DNA from: Porphyromonas vaginalis
Lineage (GTDB): Bacteria > Bacteroidota > Bacteroidia > Bacteroidales > Porphyromonadaceae
Reading direction: 5' to 3'
Length of the DNA stretch: 64,000 nucleotides
Assembly: GCF_958301595.1 (NCBI RefSeq)
Contig: NZ_CATQJU010000001.1
Location: 1,054,001-1,118,000 of the forward strand
A model generated the notes under the pieces. That model had not been told where the DNA came from and searched no databases. It worked only from the letters and a program-made list of their open reading frames with translations. Positions 18,516 through 28,184 of the stretch are shown piece after piece. Every line of letters starts with the position of its first letter. The first letter of the stretch is position 1. The position numbers and the translations under genes were made by a program.

Positions 18516-18523
18516 CAAATGTA
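18516..18523 (-). promoter_or_regulatory. -7 box of nadBCA operon promoter
   Basis: The minus strand reads TACATTTG, matching TAnnTTTG, 74 bp before the nadB ATG. No NAD-responsive operator was recognised. The rest of 18524-18803 shows nothing that can be called; a 67-codon ORF there looks accidental. Confidence 0.6.
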
Positions 18524-18803
18524 GTGAAATAATCCTTACGAACGAGTGACAACAGCCCAGGAAGCTCATATTTCGCACCTCAACACCACCGTTTTGCAAT
18601 GCTTAGTTGTCAATTGGCGTTTTTAGACTTCGTTTCTGATAGGCGCGCAGAGCGTTTTGATGGGGCGCGCGATACGAGACGAGCGTCCCGATATGTCGCT
18701 ACTCGTTCCGTTGTCGTACAATAAGGCGAGTGCAGGTGGCGAGCTCTCGATACGAGAAAAAACTGACCTTTACGTCTCTATTTTTATGGTTCAATCGCAG
18801 GCT

Positions 18804-18850
18804 GAAAAGATAAAGTGGGGGCGCATCGTTTCACACAATGCGCCCCCACT
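18804..18850 (-). terminator. Rho-independent terminator of the large secreted protein gene
   Basis: A perfect 13-bp stem is formed by AGTGGGGGCGCAT (18814-18826) and ATGCGCCCCCACT (18838-18850). On the minus strand it is followed by TTATCTTTTC. It lies 21 bp after the stop codon. Confidence 0.88.
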
Positions 18851-18871
18851 GAAGTGTTGAGGAATGTGGAT

Positions 18872-21800
18872 TTATCCTTGGATGATAATTTTCTTATTCA
18901 TTCCATTGATGGTCACCATATACACGCCTGCCGGCAAGTAGTAGGTGTGAGTATCCTGAAGGATTCCCGAGTGTATGGTTTTGCCATCTATAGAGTAGAT
19001 GACCACTTCGCCCGGATTCAAGGTGCTTATTGTGAGCTTGTTGCCATCGACGATGAATTTGACCCCCGAATCTGAATCAGCCTTCAAGTCTTCTAAGCCA
19101 CCCGTGTGATGGCCTACGTAGATGGGAAAGGAAGCCTTTGACTCGCCTCTGTTGTAGAGCACAGAGACTTGATAGCCATATTTCCCATCGGGCAGGTCGT
19201 GGTCGATGTATGTTGTCTCGGTCAACAAGTCACTGTTCAGTTTCAGCCCATTTCGGAAGATGTTGTAACCACTCACCTTTAAGGCGTAGAGGCCAGAAGT
19301 GTAGCTGATGTCATCGACTAAAATGCCAGTCTTTAACGATGCTGTATACCTGATGGCAAAGTATCTTGCATCGTCGGGTAGTGTGACAGAGACTTTTTCC
19401 CAGTCGGCGGGTGCCTCTTTTTCGACGATTTTCTTAAACTGGTCAGGCTCTTGAGTCGTCGAGGAGTACATGATTTCATAGGTCTCGCCTGTAAGATTGG
19501 GGTTGATTCTTTGGATGTAGAAGCTCACATCGGTCCCTCCCTTCACTTCGGGCGAAATAAGGTAATCATTGTTGTATGGAGTTGCGCCGTCAATGCTCAC
19601 GTTGGCATACCATGAGACGAAGCACTGATTGCCGCTGCGTGGCTGCAGGTGAGGATAAGCCTCTGGGGTCACGCCCTCCAGCAGGCTCGGATTCCACACT
19701 TGGAAAGCCTGGTTTTTGCCCGTGTTAGGAAACTCGGGAAGGCCGGTCAGTTTTCCAGCGCCTAAGCCATCGCCGTCATAGGTGATCCAATTGCCGATGT
19801 AGTCGAGGATAAAGGCGTCATAGCCCTCTACGCCCTCCACTGTCGCTTGGTCGGCAGTAGGAAGGACGGGAGCTTCCCAATCTATAACAATGTCATTTTG
19901 ATTGCTTTCGGCAGTCACATGCTCAACCCCAGGATACCATGAATCCTTGACTTTGGTATAGGCGTGCCCCGAGCGATTGTTGCCCGGCTCCTGGTCGGCA
20001 GAGAATGCGATTTCGGCATAGTAGTCGCATTCTTCCCCGGCTTTGGTGGAATAGATTAAGGACGGGATTTCAATTTCCTTGATCTCACCAGGCGTGATGG
20101 GTTCTCCAGCCAGCGAGTTGACGAGGGTGCCATCCTGATAGAGATTGATCTTGTAGTCATCAACTTCCTTCAGTCCTCTATTGAAATATTTCACTGAGTA
20201 GTAGCAAGTGTCGTTCACATGAGTCTCAGTTGGACCATTCAATTCCGAGATTGCCAAGTCTTCTTCATATTGCTCGTCGATATGTATGTTGTCAACGTAG
20301 TAGTACATCCAATCGTTGTCGGTTGACCCTCTCAAGCCTATCTTGATGTGGCTGTATTCTTTATACGGAGCCAATGGAATGCGGTGCTCCACCCAGCCAT
20401 AGACTGGATAGGCTGCCGTAATCGTATCACTAACCACCTCGAACTCGCCATTCTCAGGGGCAACTTCAATCACGACCTTTGTTGCGTGATTGTCGCTCTC
20501 TACTGTTGAATCCAGCCAGTGGAACATGAAGAAGCTGAACATTGGCTTTTGGGCTTTTTTCAGGCAGATTGCTGGCGAAATGAGCCGGCTGTCGACTTCA
20601 TTGTCTCCAGCGATGTTGTAGAATTTCGTCATTCCATTATCTTGGTCTTGAGAGTAGACTCCGCCCTCTACATCATCTCTGATGCACTCCCAGGAGAAAT
20701 AGCCGTTTATCGCTTTAATCGTCCATGGTCTGATGTTGAATTGCCCATCTGGGAATGATTCGCTTACGGGGAAGTCATGAGGTTTCCCGACCACAATGAA
20801 AATGGGTTCTACTTCACTGCTGCCCGATTTCGTATCGGCTGTGACTGCATAGTAGAATGCGTCTTGAGCGCCTGCGAGCTCTTTCTCGATTTGGCTATCG
20901 GTGTAGTTGAGTTTCTTCAGGCTGGTTGCGACCTGCACGAAGTTTTTCGCGTCAAGGCTGCGCCACACAGAATAGGTGACTTCATCACGATTGAAGTAGC
21001 CACCGTGTACGCCTTTTTCGGGCTGTGCCCAAGTCAATTTCACGTGTAAATTGTTATCGATGGTCATGGCCTTCAAGTCACGCACGGGTTCTGAGATGTC
21101 GTGCCCTACCCAAACCTTACGCGACACAGGCAAGCCCTCTTTACCGTTTATACGCGCCATGACCTGATAGGTGTATTCTCCATCTTGAGCAGGCTTGTCC
21201 ACATCGTCAACCTGCTGTCCTGGCGATACGGGAATCGTTTTCACCAATTCATTGTCGCGATAAATCAGCATGTCGAATAGCTCAGGCATGTCATGCCCGT
21301 TCAATCGTAGCCTGGGGGCTTTGAAAGAGATTTTTGCCGACACCTCGCCGTTTTCGGCAGGTATAACGCTCAAGTTTGCCACCGAATCGGGAAGAGCGGT
21401 TTCAATCCCTTTCTCTACCTTCACGTCGAATAGGTTGAAATAGAAGCTCTCTGGATCGTTATAGTTATAGAATCCCACGTAATAGATGCTGTCCTTTGGC
21501 ACTTTGACGCTGGCATGATACTCCGTTTTCCATGGGTCGTGAATGCCGTTGAGGTCAAGAATAGTTTGATGGTCAGCGGGATTGGGTGATGTTCCGATGG
21601 TAACTTTCAAGTTGGAGGGAGCGCCCATGTTGACATTGAAAGTGAGGTTGTACAGGTTTTTCGCATCCAGGTGGATGGCCGGAGTAATCAGCCAGTCGTT
21701 GCCTTGATGCTGCTTGTCAGAGCAATATTGCATCAGCTTTTCGTCTTCTTTCCAGAACCACATGCAGGTGTTGTCATGCCCGTCTTGATCAACATCAATA

Positions 21801-23443
21801 AAGGTATATAACTGGTTGCACAATTCCCCGTTGCTGAAATTGTCGTAGAAGGGCAGCTCATAGGCTCCCACAGACAGCACCTCGTTGGAGTAGGAGGTAC
21901 CCCCATCGCCTTTGTCAGAGACCGAGGTCACGCTATATCGGTACTTTGCAGTGGCAGAGGGTATGTCTTCGGTGAAAGAGCTTGCCCCAACTTCTGTTTG
22001 CGCCACGGACACTCCGGTGTCGCTGCCGTCATATCTCATGATGTTATACCTCAATGAGGCTGGGTTGATGTAGCCATCGCGAAGACCCTTTTGTGGCGCT
22101 TTCCATGTCAAGCTGGCTTTTTGGTCATTGATTGCCAACTGCACATCCAAGGGGGCTGCGGCAATATCTGTACCGATATAGGTAGTGAGCGTCGATTTGC
22201 TGCTGCTTCCATGCTCGTTAGAGGCTTGAGCGTAGATTGTGTACAGGCTTTCTTGGTCAAACGACACGTTATCTTTTTCTACTTTTGCCCCAGGATGAAC
22301 AGTTTCTTGCAGCAACACTTCATCTCCACAGAAGATGGTGACCTGCACATCATGAGTCAAGGCACTGCCGCCGGCTGCCGTTTGCGGGGCCACGCACGAT
22401 AATTTTCCAACGGTCGCCCCCGCCGATGCGGGTTCAAACTTCAATTCGGTGACCCTTGCCGGAGCTTGAGCATGAATGGAGTCTTTAAGGATGTAAAGAC
22501 CTATCATTTCCTCAAGATTAGGCATGTCGTCAATTTTGTATGCCGTGGCCGTTTGGGTATTGACTTGATAGAGGCCCGACTTCTCCTCTTCCATATATGC
22601 CCAGTAGAGCAGATTGGTGTTGGGGTCGAAAGTCAGTCCCTGGGCGTACTTTGGCGTCAGTCCTGTCTCGCCTATATATTCCGATTTTCCATTTGACTTG
22701 TCAATCGTGTAGAGCTGTCCCGTATCGGCGATGCCATAGAGCGTCCCGGTGCTTGACGCGGCCAGGGCAATGTAGGGGCGTTCCACGTCACACACTTTGG
22801 TAAACGTTCCGTCAGCCGTGTTCAGTGTGCTCAGAGCCATTCCGCCCTCATTGGTGAAGGTGATCCCGTAAATCTTTCCTGATTCTGGGTCGTAGGATAG
22901 CGAGGAGGAGTAAGGCACATTGTTCCACTCGGTGGGTGGCGTGAAAATGTTCTCGACTTCCCAAGTGTCAGTTTTCACGACGGTGCAGGCAATGTACGCC
23001 ACCATGCCAAATGCCTGTTCGACATTGAATAAGTAGTACTTATCACGGGCATAAACGGCAGCATTCGCTTTGAAAAGCTTGTCTACCTTGATGGGGGCGA
23101 ACTCAAAACCGCTTTTTATCGGCAAGCTGTACATGCCGTAGTCGAGTTTGTCTTGAGTCCATTTTTGAGAAAACACCATGCAGCCGTAGAGTGCAGTGTT
23201 GTCTCCAATTGACTTGACTTGCGTGGGAGACATCGAATGCTCTTTGCGTCTTGACAGCCACGGTGTGGCTTGGTCAGAAGCAGAAGAGGACAGTTGGCGC
23301 TGAAGTCCGGTAAACCTCGCCTCGTTGATTGACTGGCGAGTTGGGCTTGGAGGATTGATCACGCTCGATCGCTGTGCATACAGATGCTGCGAAATCAAAA
23401 GCAGCATCAGAAGTCTTAACCAAAGTTTCATAGACTGTTTCAT
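18872..23443 (-). CDS. Large secreted adhesin-like protein, fibronectin III and choice-of-anchor J domains, T9SS-type C-terminus
   Basis: This gene encodes 1523 residues. A signal peptide ends near LYAQRS (~24); an alternative start is Met5. Residues ~70-330 look like a beta-propeller (for example LTFDPNTNLLYWAYMEEEKSG). Fibronectin III-like domains follow (~335-540), then repeated choice-of-anchor J / cleaved-adhesin type lectin-like modules around LPFYDNFSNGELCNQLYTFI, FPVSESFPDGQFNIRPWTI and YDAFILDYIGNWITYDGDG, separated by more FnIII domains. The last ~70 residues (VVIYSIDGKTIHSG... AGVYMVTINGMNKKIII) fit a T9SS sorting domain, so it should be exported across the outer membrane and anchored or released. 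Similar modules occur in gingipain/HagA haemagglutinin regions. Base use looks less GC-rich than in the flanking nad genes. Confidence 0.85.
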   Translation of the reverse strand: MKQSMKLWLRLLMLLLISQHLYAQRSSVINPPSPTRQSINEARFTGLQRQLSSSASDQATPWLSRRKEHSMSPTQVKSIGDNTALYGCMVFSQKWTQDKLDYGMYSLPIKSGFEFAPIKVDKLFKANAAVYARDKYYLFNVEQAFGMVAYIACTVVKTDTWEVENIFTPPTEWNNVPYSSSLSYDPESGKIYGITFTNEGGMALSTLNTADGTFTKVCDVERPYIALAASSTGTLYGIADTGQLYTIDKSNGKSEYIGETGLTPKYAQGLTFDPNTNLLYWAYMEEEKSGLYQVNTQTATAYKIDDMPNLEEMIGLYILKDSIHAQAPARVTELKFEPASAGATVGKLSCVAPQTAAGGSALTHDVQVTIFCGDEVLLQETVHPGAKVEKDNVSFDQESLYTIYAQASNEHGSSSKSTLTTYIGTDIAAAPLDVQLAINDQKASLTWKAPQKGLRDGYINPASLRYNIMRYDGSDTGVSVAQTEVGASSFTEDIPSATAKYRYSVTSVSDKGDGGTSYSNEVLSVGAYELPFYDNFSNGELCNQLYTFIDVDQDGHDNTCMWFWKEDEKLMQYCSDKQHQGNDWLITPAIHLDAKNLYNLTFNVNMGAPSNLKVTIGTSPNPADHQTILDLNGIHDPWKTEYHASVKVPKDSIYYVGFYNYNDPESFYFNLFDVKVEKGIETALPDSVANLSVIPAENGEVSAKISFKAPRLRLNGHDMPELFDMLIYRDNELVKTIPVSPGQQVDDVDKPAQDGEYTYQVMARINGKEGLPVSRKVWVGHDISEPVRDLKAMTIDNNLHVKLTWAQPEKGVHGGYFNRDEVTYSVWRSLDAKNFVQVATSLKKLNYTDSQIEKELAGAQDAFYYAVTADTKSGSSEVEPIFIVVGKPHDFPVSESFPDGQFNIRPWTIKAINGYFSWECIRDDVEGGVYSQDQDNGMTKFYNIAGDNEVDSRLISPAICLKKAQKPMFSFFMFHWLDSTVESDNHATKVVIEVAPENGEFEVVSDTITAAYPVYGWVEHRIPLAPYKEYSHIKIGLRGSTDNDWMYYYVDNIHIDEQYEEDLAISELNGPTETHVNDTCYYSVKYFNRGLKEVDDYKINLYQDGTLVNSLAGEPITPGEIKEIEIPSLIYSTKAGEECDYYAEIAFSADQEPGNNRSGHAYTKVKDSWYPGVEHVTAESNQNDIVIDWEAPVLPTADQATVEGVEGYDAFILDYIGNWITYDGDGLGAGKLTGLPEFPNTGKNQAFQVWNPSLLEGVTPEAYPHLQPRSGNQCFVSWYANVSIDGATPYNNDYLISPEVKGGTDVSFYIQRINPNLTGETYEIMYSSTTQEPDQFKKIVEKEAPADWEKVSVTLPDDARYFAIRYTASLKTGILVDDISYTSGLYALKVSGYNIFRNGLKLNSDLLTETTYIDHDLPDGKYGYQVSVLYNRGESKASFPIYVGHHTGGLEDLKADSDSGVKFIVDGNKLTISTLNPGEVVIYSIDGKTIHSGILQDTHTYYLPAGVYMVTINGMNKKIIIQG

Positions 23444-23881
23444 AGACTAAAGAGTTAATAGATACAGAAAGAAATTTTGACGAGATAGGCACACGTCGTA
23501 TTGCTTGGCTCAGTCAAAATGGTTACACTGGACGAAGTTATGGAAATATTCCGTTCTTAGCAAGTTTTCAATGAATTGATACTGAAAAAACTATGATTTG
23601 ATCTTGAATGTCTGTGATTCTTACTAGACTTTATGCCAAGAAGCTTCGCTTTTTCGCTTCCATTTGAACATAGGAAGCAGGTCGTCATCCGTCAGGTTGT
23701 TCCCCGTCCCGCTGTCCTACCACAACTAGTCGATAGCTTCATTACTGGGAGCTCCATAAGCTACTCTCGGACACCAACCAAACCAAGTAGAGACTATTGA
23801 TAATCTATGCTAAAGTCTCACATGTAGCTCGTGTGGAAGCTCACCAGAATGAAGTCTATACGGGGCGAGTGCGTTGTCGCA
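23444..23881. other. Gene-free intergenic stretch (438 bp)
   Basis: No open frame, RNA gene or repeat module was recognised. A weak minus-strand -7-like sequence TAACTTCG (23533-23540) may drive the large secreted protein gene. A short segment near 23642-23680 resembles 44701-44740 (CTTCGCTTTTT... GAACAT), possibly an old repeat fragment. Confidence 0.35.
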
Positions 23882-24877
23882 TTATGCCGCCTTCTGAGCT
23901 GATCGCTTATGATGCCATGCTAGGTATGCACCGATCAGAACGAAGGTGACGAGGATCGCGATCATCTCGCCGATATGCTCTAGCGGAGCGATCCAGATCT
24001 CGTTAAAGAGGTTGTTGCGCCCCAGTATCTCGACAGGGGTCCAGAGGACGATGACGGCTGGGATCGCCATGCGTATGTTGGCACCCCACTGCTTGCGAGC
24101 GAGCTGCTTGCGAAAGATGAAGAAGAAGCCTATGAAGCAGCCCACCCCCACGGCGATCGTCACGGGATGACTCTGACCGAGGAAGCGAGGATCGTAGCAA
24201 AACATCAGTAGCAAGTAGCAGCTCCACAGTAGCATCATCGTCTCCATAAAGGTCACCATAGCTGGGTGGCGTGTCATGCCCGAGCGCACCACAAGGTCGC
24301 GCTTCTTACCGAGGAGTACCCGCTGACACCAAAGTATGAAGTTGCACCCCGTACGTACATTAAATATATAGAGTAGCATGATCGACACCCAGAAGCCAAA
24401 CGTCGCCGGCATCAGTAGGTACTCTGGTCTAGTCACAACGATATCCTTGATGTCGTGCATGTGCTGTACGGGTACACCATCGATAGAGAGGATGGGATTC
24501 GCAGCTATCCCCTGCACGTAGGTCGTCGTAGTGGTCACGACTCCATTGACAATCTCTGGGTGGGCACCAAAGCGCTGAGCGTAGTACATAAAGAGGAACT
24601 CGACCCACCCAGTCCATAGGAATAGTCCCCCGATGAGCCCACAGATCGTCTGAGGAGTATCTTTCTTAGCAAAGACCCCACACACAGCGATCACCAGTCC
24701 CAGTAGTCCCAGTCCGAAAGCACTATATGGCAGCACCGCTGGGGCTATGAGCAGCTCCATGAGGATCATAAAGGCGTGTCCTAGAGGCATCAAGCATAGG
24801 ACAAGGAGGAAGGAGAGCAGCGACTGCCTCCATGCGAGCTTAGGCTGCAAACTAGCTGATTGTGTAAATTTATCCAT
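23882..24877 (-). CDS. Polytopic inner-membrane protein of unknown function
   Basis: This gene encodes 331 residues. I do not recognise the family. About eight hydrophobic helices can be seen, for example LLSFLLVLCLMPLGHAFMIL (~19-38), FGLGLLGLVIAVCGVF, ICGLIGGLFLWTGWVEFLFM, FGFWVSIMLLYIF, a long block ~210-260, and MIAILVTFVLIGAYLAW at the end. Between helices 3 and 4 there is a ~50-residue polar loop with QHMHDIKDIV. The C-terminus is short and basic (HHKRSAQKAA). It stands alone on the minus strand with its own promoter. No catalytic motif is evident. Confidence 0.75.
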   Translation of the reverse strand: MDKFTQSASLQPKLAWRQSLLSFLLVLCLMPLGHAFMILMELLIAPAVLPYSAFGLGLLGLVIAVCGVFAKKDTPQTICGLIGGLFLWTGWVEFLFMYYAQRFGAHPEIVNGVVTTTTTYVQGIAANPILSIDGVPVQHMHDIKDIVVTRPEYLLMPATFGFWVSIMLLYIFNVRTGCNFILWCQRVLLGKKRDLVVRSGMTRHPAMVTFMETMMLLWSCYLLLMFCYDPRFLGQSHPVTIAVGVGCFIGFFFIFRKQLARKQWGANIRMAIPAVIVLWTPVEILGRNNLFNEIWIAPLEHIGEMIAILVTFVLIGAYLAWHHKRSAQKAA

Positions 24878-24911
24878 AAGGTTGTACCATGGTTTGTTGT
24901 GAATAACGACG

Positions 24912-24919
24912 CAAATATA
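24912..24919 (-). promoter_or_regulatory. -7 box for the membrane protein gene
   Basis: The minus strand reads TATATTTG, 35 bp before the ATG at 24877, with a TTGTTT motif about 21 bp further upstream. Confidence 0.65.
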
Positions 24920-25030
24920 CGAAATAGATCCTATATAGAAACAATAGTGTACTAAAATCGCGGAGATGACGCATTATATATACAATGAACTCATCGACCT
25001 CTCTACTCCTCGTTTGTCGCTAATGTGTAG

Positions 25031-25072
25031 CTGTTGGCTATTGGCTGTTGGCGGTTAGCTGTTAGCTAGTAG
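25031..25072. repeat. Degenerate heptanucleotide array (6 x 7 bp)
   Basis: Units read CTGTTGG, CTATTGG, CTGTTGG, CGGTTAG, CTGTTAG, CTAGTAG with exact 7-bp period and no slips. It opens the composite repeat island 24990-25490. Confidence 0.8.
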
Positions 25073-25085
25073 TGCTAGTGCTCTT

Positions 25086-25378
25086 GGCTGGGCAAATTCG
25101 ACACTGGCTCGTTACAATAATTTAGAGCCGAGTACATATCGAAACTGTACTGTGTCGGGGAAAAGTGATTTCCACGTGGATATTTCGAAATCTCCACGTG
25201 GAGAATAAAAAATTCTTCGGAGGAATGAAATGAAACTTCGGAAGAATCAAATGAAACTTCGGAAGAAATGAATCATGCCCACGTGGAAAATAAAAAACAT
25301 CCACGTGGAGATTTGAGATTCCCCACGTGGATATTCGATAAAGGAGGGGATCGGACGAATTTCCCCGTAAAGATATGT
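25086..25378. repeat. CCACGTGG-pentad element, copy 1
   Basis: Five CCACGTGG palindromes start at 25172, 25194, 25279, 25301 and 25323 (spacings 22, 85, 22, 22). Between the second and third lie near-tandem units of GAAACTTCGGAAGAA type. A second copy at 44842-45135 has the same spacings. No protein-coding role is convincing; a 60-codon minus-strand ORF is open in both copies but has no start-site support. Confidence 0.85.
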
Positions 25379-25386
25379 AAAGATGC

Positions 25387-25490
25387 TAGAGGTTAGAAAT
25401 TAGAAGTTAGAGATTAGAGGTTAGAGATCCGATCACTCTGATAGCTCCGATGGTTCCGATAGTTAACAGCTAACAGCCAACAGCCAATCC
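25387..25490. repeat. Two heptanucleotide arrays separated by a TCCGAT-rich spacer
   Basis: The first array (25387-25428) is six exact heptads of the TAGAGGT/TAGAGAT type. A spacer with GATCCGAT/CTCCGAT/TTCCGAT words follows. The second (25464-25490) is TAACAGC, TAACAGC, CAACAGC, CAATCC. The same order of modules recurs after the second pentad element. No gene was found from 24920 to 25683. Confidence 0.8.
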
Positions 25491-25683
25491 ATGGCGGACA
25501 CATTATTATATAGAGTGATCTCATCTATGCCTCGCTGGTCGCTCATGTGTAGCTCCCTGACAGAGGCCTCGTTAAGAGACTCATCCTGTGGCTGTCTGCC
25601 CATACGCTCTCTCTTTGCAACAAATAGAGCGTTAAATCGTCTTTACAATAGAATCGCATTAATAAACAAGTAGACCACAAACT

Positions 25684-27996
25684 ATGAGTAGCAAGAATTA
25701 CCTCCGTTTGTGGGGAGTGATAGCACTCCTCCTCATCACCGCAGGCGCGCTGCGTGCGCAGACCATCACGATTCAGGGGCGCGTACTCGCTAGTAGCGAC
25801 TCGACCGCGCTCGTCGGGGCTAGCGTCGGGCTATTTGACGACAAGGGGCAGCTAACCGCAGGCGTCTCGACAGAGAGCCAGGGGCAGTTTGTCCTGAAGG
25901 CAGATCCGCAAGTCGCTAGAGAGCTGCGGATCAGTAGCGTAGGTTACACACCGATCACCATCGAGATAGCGGGCGATGCACAAGGGGTGATCGCTCTCGG
26001 CACGCTCTACATGTCGGAGGATAGTCAGCTACTAGACCAGGTGGTCGTGCAGGGCGAGCGAAGCCGTGTAGACAAGATGCTACTCTTCCCCAAGCAGGCA
26101 GAGCTGGCGCGCAGTCAGGACTTTCTCAGCTTGCTACAGACCATGCATCTACGTGGTCTGACCATTGACCTGATGAACAAGCAGGCGACTATCCGTGGCG
26201 GGGCGGTGCAGTGGCAGATCGATGGCGTACCCCGCACGATAGAGGATGTGCAGAGCATCGACCCTGAGCGCATCCTGCGCATCGAGTACTCTGACATGGT
26301 CTCAGCGCGCTACACCGATCGTGGCATCGGGGGAATCGTCAATGTGATCCTCAAGGAGCGTCTGCATGGAGGCTCCGTCTGGGCGCAGGTAGAGTCAGCA
26401 CTGACGACGGGCTTTGTCAATGGAGCTTTGGGGGCTCGCTACGATCGAGGGCGTCATTCCTTTACACTAGACTATAACAATGGCTTCCGAAACTACCGCA
26501 AGCGCTTTGCCTACCTAGAGACGAAGTACATAGCTCCGCATCAGGAGCTGATTCGCACGGAGACGCCCGAGGCTAGTCCCTTTGGTTATTTGGTTCAGGA
26601 CCTTAACCTCTCCTATTTATATAAGCCCAGCGAGCGACAGCAGTTCAGTGCTACGCTACGCAATGAGTTCTTAAATTACCACAGCAACTCCACCTCGCAA
26701 ATAGCGCAGAGCGACAGCGACCCCTTTCATAGGGAGTCTAGCGTCAAGGAGCGTAGCTACACGCCAGCACTCGATCTGTACTATGCCAATATGCTGAGCA
26801 ATGGGGGCAAGCTGGAGGTCAATCTCGTAGGCTCTTACAGCGGTGGTCATCGAGACTTCTTGCTACAAGATCAGATGCCCACGCAGCTACGTGAGGTGCA
26901 GAACTCTGTCGACGTGAGCCGCACGGCCCTCATCGGGGAGGTGGTCTACAACCATCCTTTCAGCAGTCACTTCATACTCGCCACAGGCCTGCAGCATACG
27001 ACCGCCTATTCGCTCAATAAGTATGTTGAGGTGACGGACAATCTACTGGAAAACAACAGCTACCTCTTTGCCAATGCGCAGGGACAACTCGGTAAGGTGC
27101 AGTACAGTATCGGTACGGGTGCCAAGCTCTTTGTCGTGCAGGATGCGACCGACCGAAAGAGCTTCGTGCGAAATCAGAGTACGCTCTCGCTTTTCTACAG
27201 CCCGATCAACCATCTGACGCTCGTCCTCAAGTCTACCTACCTGCCTACGCTCCCCTCGCTGAGTATGCTCTCACGGGTGCGACAGCGTGTGGACGACCTG
27301 ATGGTGACGAGTGGCAATCCAGATCTTAAGGCGGCTCAGTCGCTCTACAACCGCCTCGGGGTGTACTACCAGACGAACCTCTTCACGAGCAATGTAGACT
27401 TCTCAATAAACAACACGTGGTCGCCTATCCTCTGGGATGCGACCTACGATGCGGCGGGCGGTTATTTCCTCAACCGTGCTATGAATGGACGCTACAATCG
27501 TCAGTATAGTATCTCTTGGCAGGGCGGGCTAAACAACTTGTGGAACTTCCTGACGCTGCAAAGCACCGTGCGCTACGATCTGTTTCGCACGCATACGGGT
27601 GTCGCCGCCTACAAGCTCAACAGTCTCTACTGGGATGCCAGCGTGATGATGAACTACAAGGGGTGGACGCTCGGCTATGCCTATCTCCATCCGCAGTGGA
27701 CGCTTTCGGGGCATACGAAGTCTCTGGGCGAAAACTCCTCCCGCCTGATGCTCCTCTACAAGTATCGCGACTGGAACTTCTATGCGAGCTGTATCTTCCC
27801 CTTTACGCCACGTGGTGCCGAGTATCGTAGCGAGTCTCTCTCGCCCGTCATACCCAGTACGAGCCACGTTTACATCCTAGACAACCGCAATATGGTGACT
27901 GTCGGGGTCTCTTGGCGACTGAACTTCGGTAAGCAGCTCCAGCTCATCGACCGCACGCTCCAAAACAAGGACTCCAACGAGAGCGTCGTTAAGTGA
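25684..27996 (+). CDS. TonB-dependent receptor-like outer-membrane protein
   Basis: This gene encodes 770 residues. A signal peptide ends at GALRAQ (~26). Next comes a carboxypeptidase-regulatory-like beta-sandwich (ITIQGRVLASSDSTALVGAS... SSVGYTPITIEI, ~28-105), then a plug-like domain (~120-220) with IDGVPRTIEDVQSIDPERI and GIGGIVNVILKE. The remainder is a long beta-barrel of alternating aromatic and polar residues ending VTVGVSWRLNFGKQLQLID and a short tail. This is the layout of TonB-dependent transporters without a SusD partner; no SusD gene is nearby. The imported substrate is unknown. No TonB box was clearly identified. Confidence 0.85.
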   Translation: MSSKNYLRLWGVIALLLITAGALRAQTITIQGRVLASSDSTALVGASVGLFDDKGQLTAGVSTESQGQFVLKADPQVARELRISSVGYTPITIEIAGDAQGVIALGTLYMSEDSQLLDQVVVQGERSRVDKMLLFPKQAELARSQDFLSLLQTMHLRGLTIDLMNKQATIRGGAVQWQIDGVPRTIEDVQSIDPERILRIEYSDMVSARYTDRGIGGIVNVILKERLHGGSVWAQVESALTTGFVNGALGARYDRGRHSFTLDYNNGFRNYRKRFAYLETKYIAPHQELIRTETPEASPFGYLVQDLNLSYLYKPSERQQFSATLRNEFLNYHSNSTSQIAQSDSDPFHRESSVKERSYTPALDLYYANMLSNGGKLEVNLVGSYSGGHRDFLLQDQMPTQLREVQNSVDVSRTALIGEVVYNHPFSSHFILATGLQHTTAYSLNKYVEVTDNLLENNSYLFANAQGQLGKVQYSIGTGAKLFVVQDATDRKSFVRNQSTLSLFYSPINHLTLVLKSTYLPTLPSLSMLSRVRQRVDDLMVTSGNPDLKAAQSLYNRLGVYYQTNLFTSNVDFSINNTWSPILWDATYDAAGGYFLNRAMNGRYNRQYSISWQGGLNNLWNFLTLQSTVRYDLFRTHTGVAAYKLNSLYWDASVMMNYKGWTLGYAYLHPQWTLSGHTKSLGENSSRLMLLYKYRDWNFYASCIFPFTPRGAEYRSESLSPVIPSTSHVYILDNRNMVTVGVSWRLNFGKQLQLIDRTLQNKDSNESVVK

Positions 27997-28101
27997 AGTG
28001 AGAGCAGACTCATAACATTTAAGTATTTCGATACACAAGACTGGTCGCAAGGTTTGTCGCTTTGTGGCGTGAAGACTCTTGCCTAGTCAGATATATTGTC
28101 T

Positions 28102-28109
28102 TATATTTG
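28102..28109 (+). promoter_or_regulatory. -7 box for the Ig-like lipoprotein gene
   Basis: TATATTTG lies 75 bp upstream of the ATG at 28185 and supports that start over an earlier in-frame ATG at 28062, which lies before the promoter. Confidence 0.65.
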
Positions 28110-28184
28110 CCTACATCGAGATCGGAGCAGGATTTACCTCTTACCTTCTCGCTACTAAATAGTTTAACCAGTTATAGAAGTACT

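Noticed and set aside
25122-25304. A 60-codon minus-strand ORF in the pentad element, open in both copies (also 44879-45061)
   Set aside because: The conserved features are DNA palindromes and their spacing; other frames are open too, and there is no promoter. A coding role cannot be excluded but is not supported.
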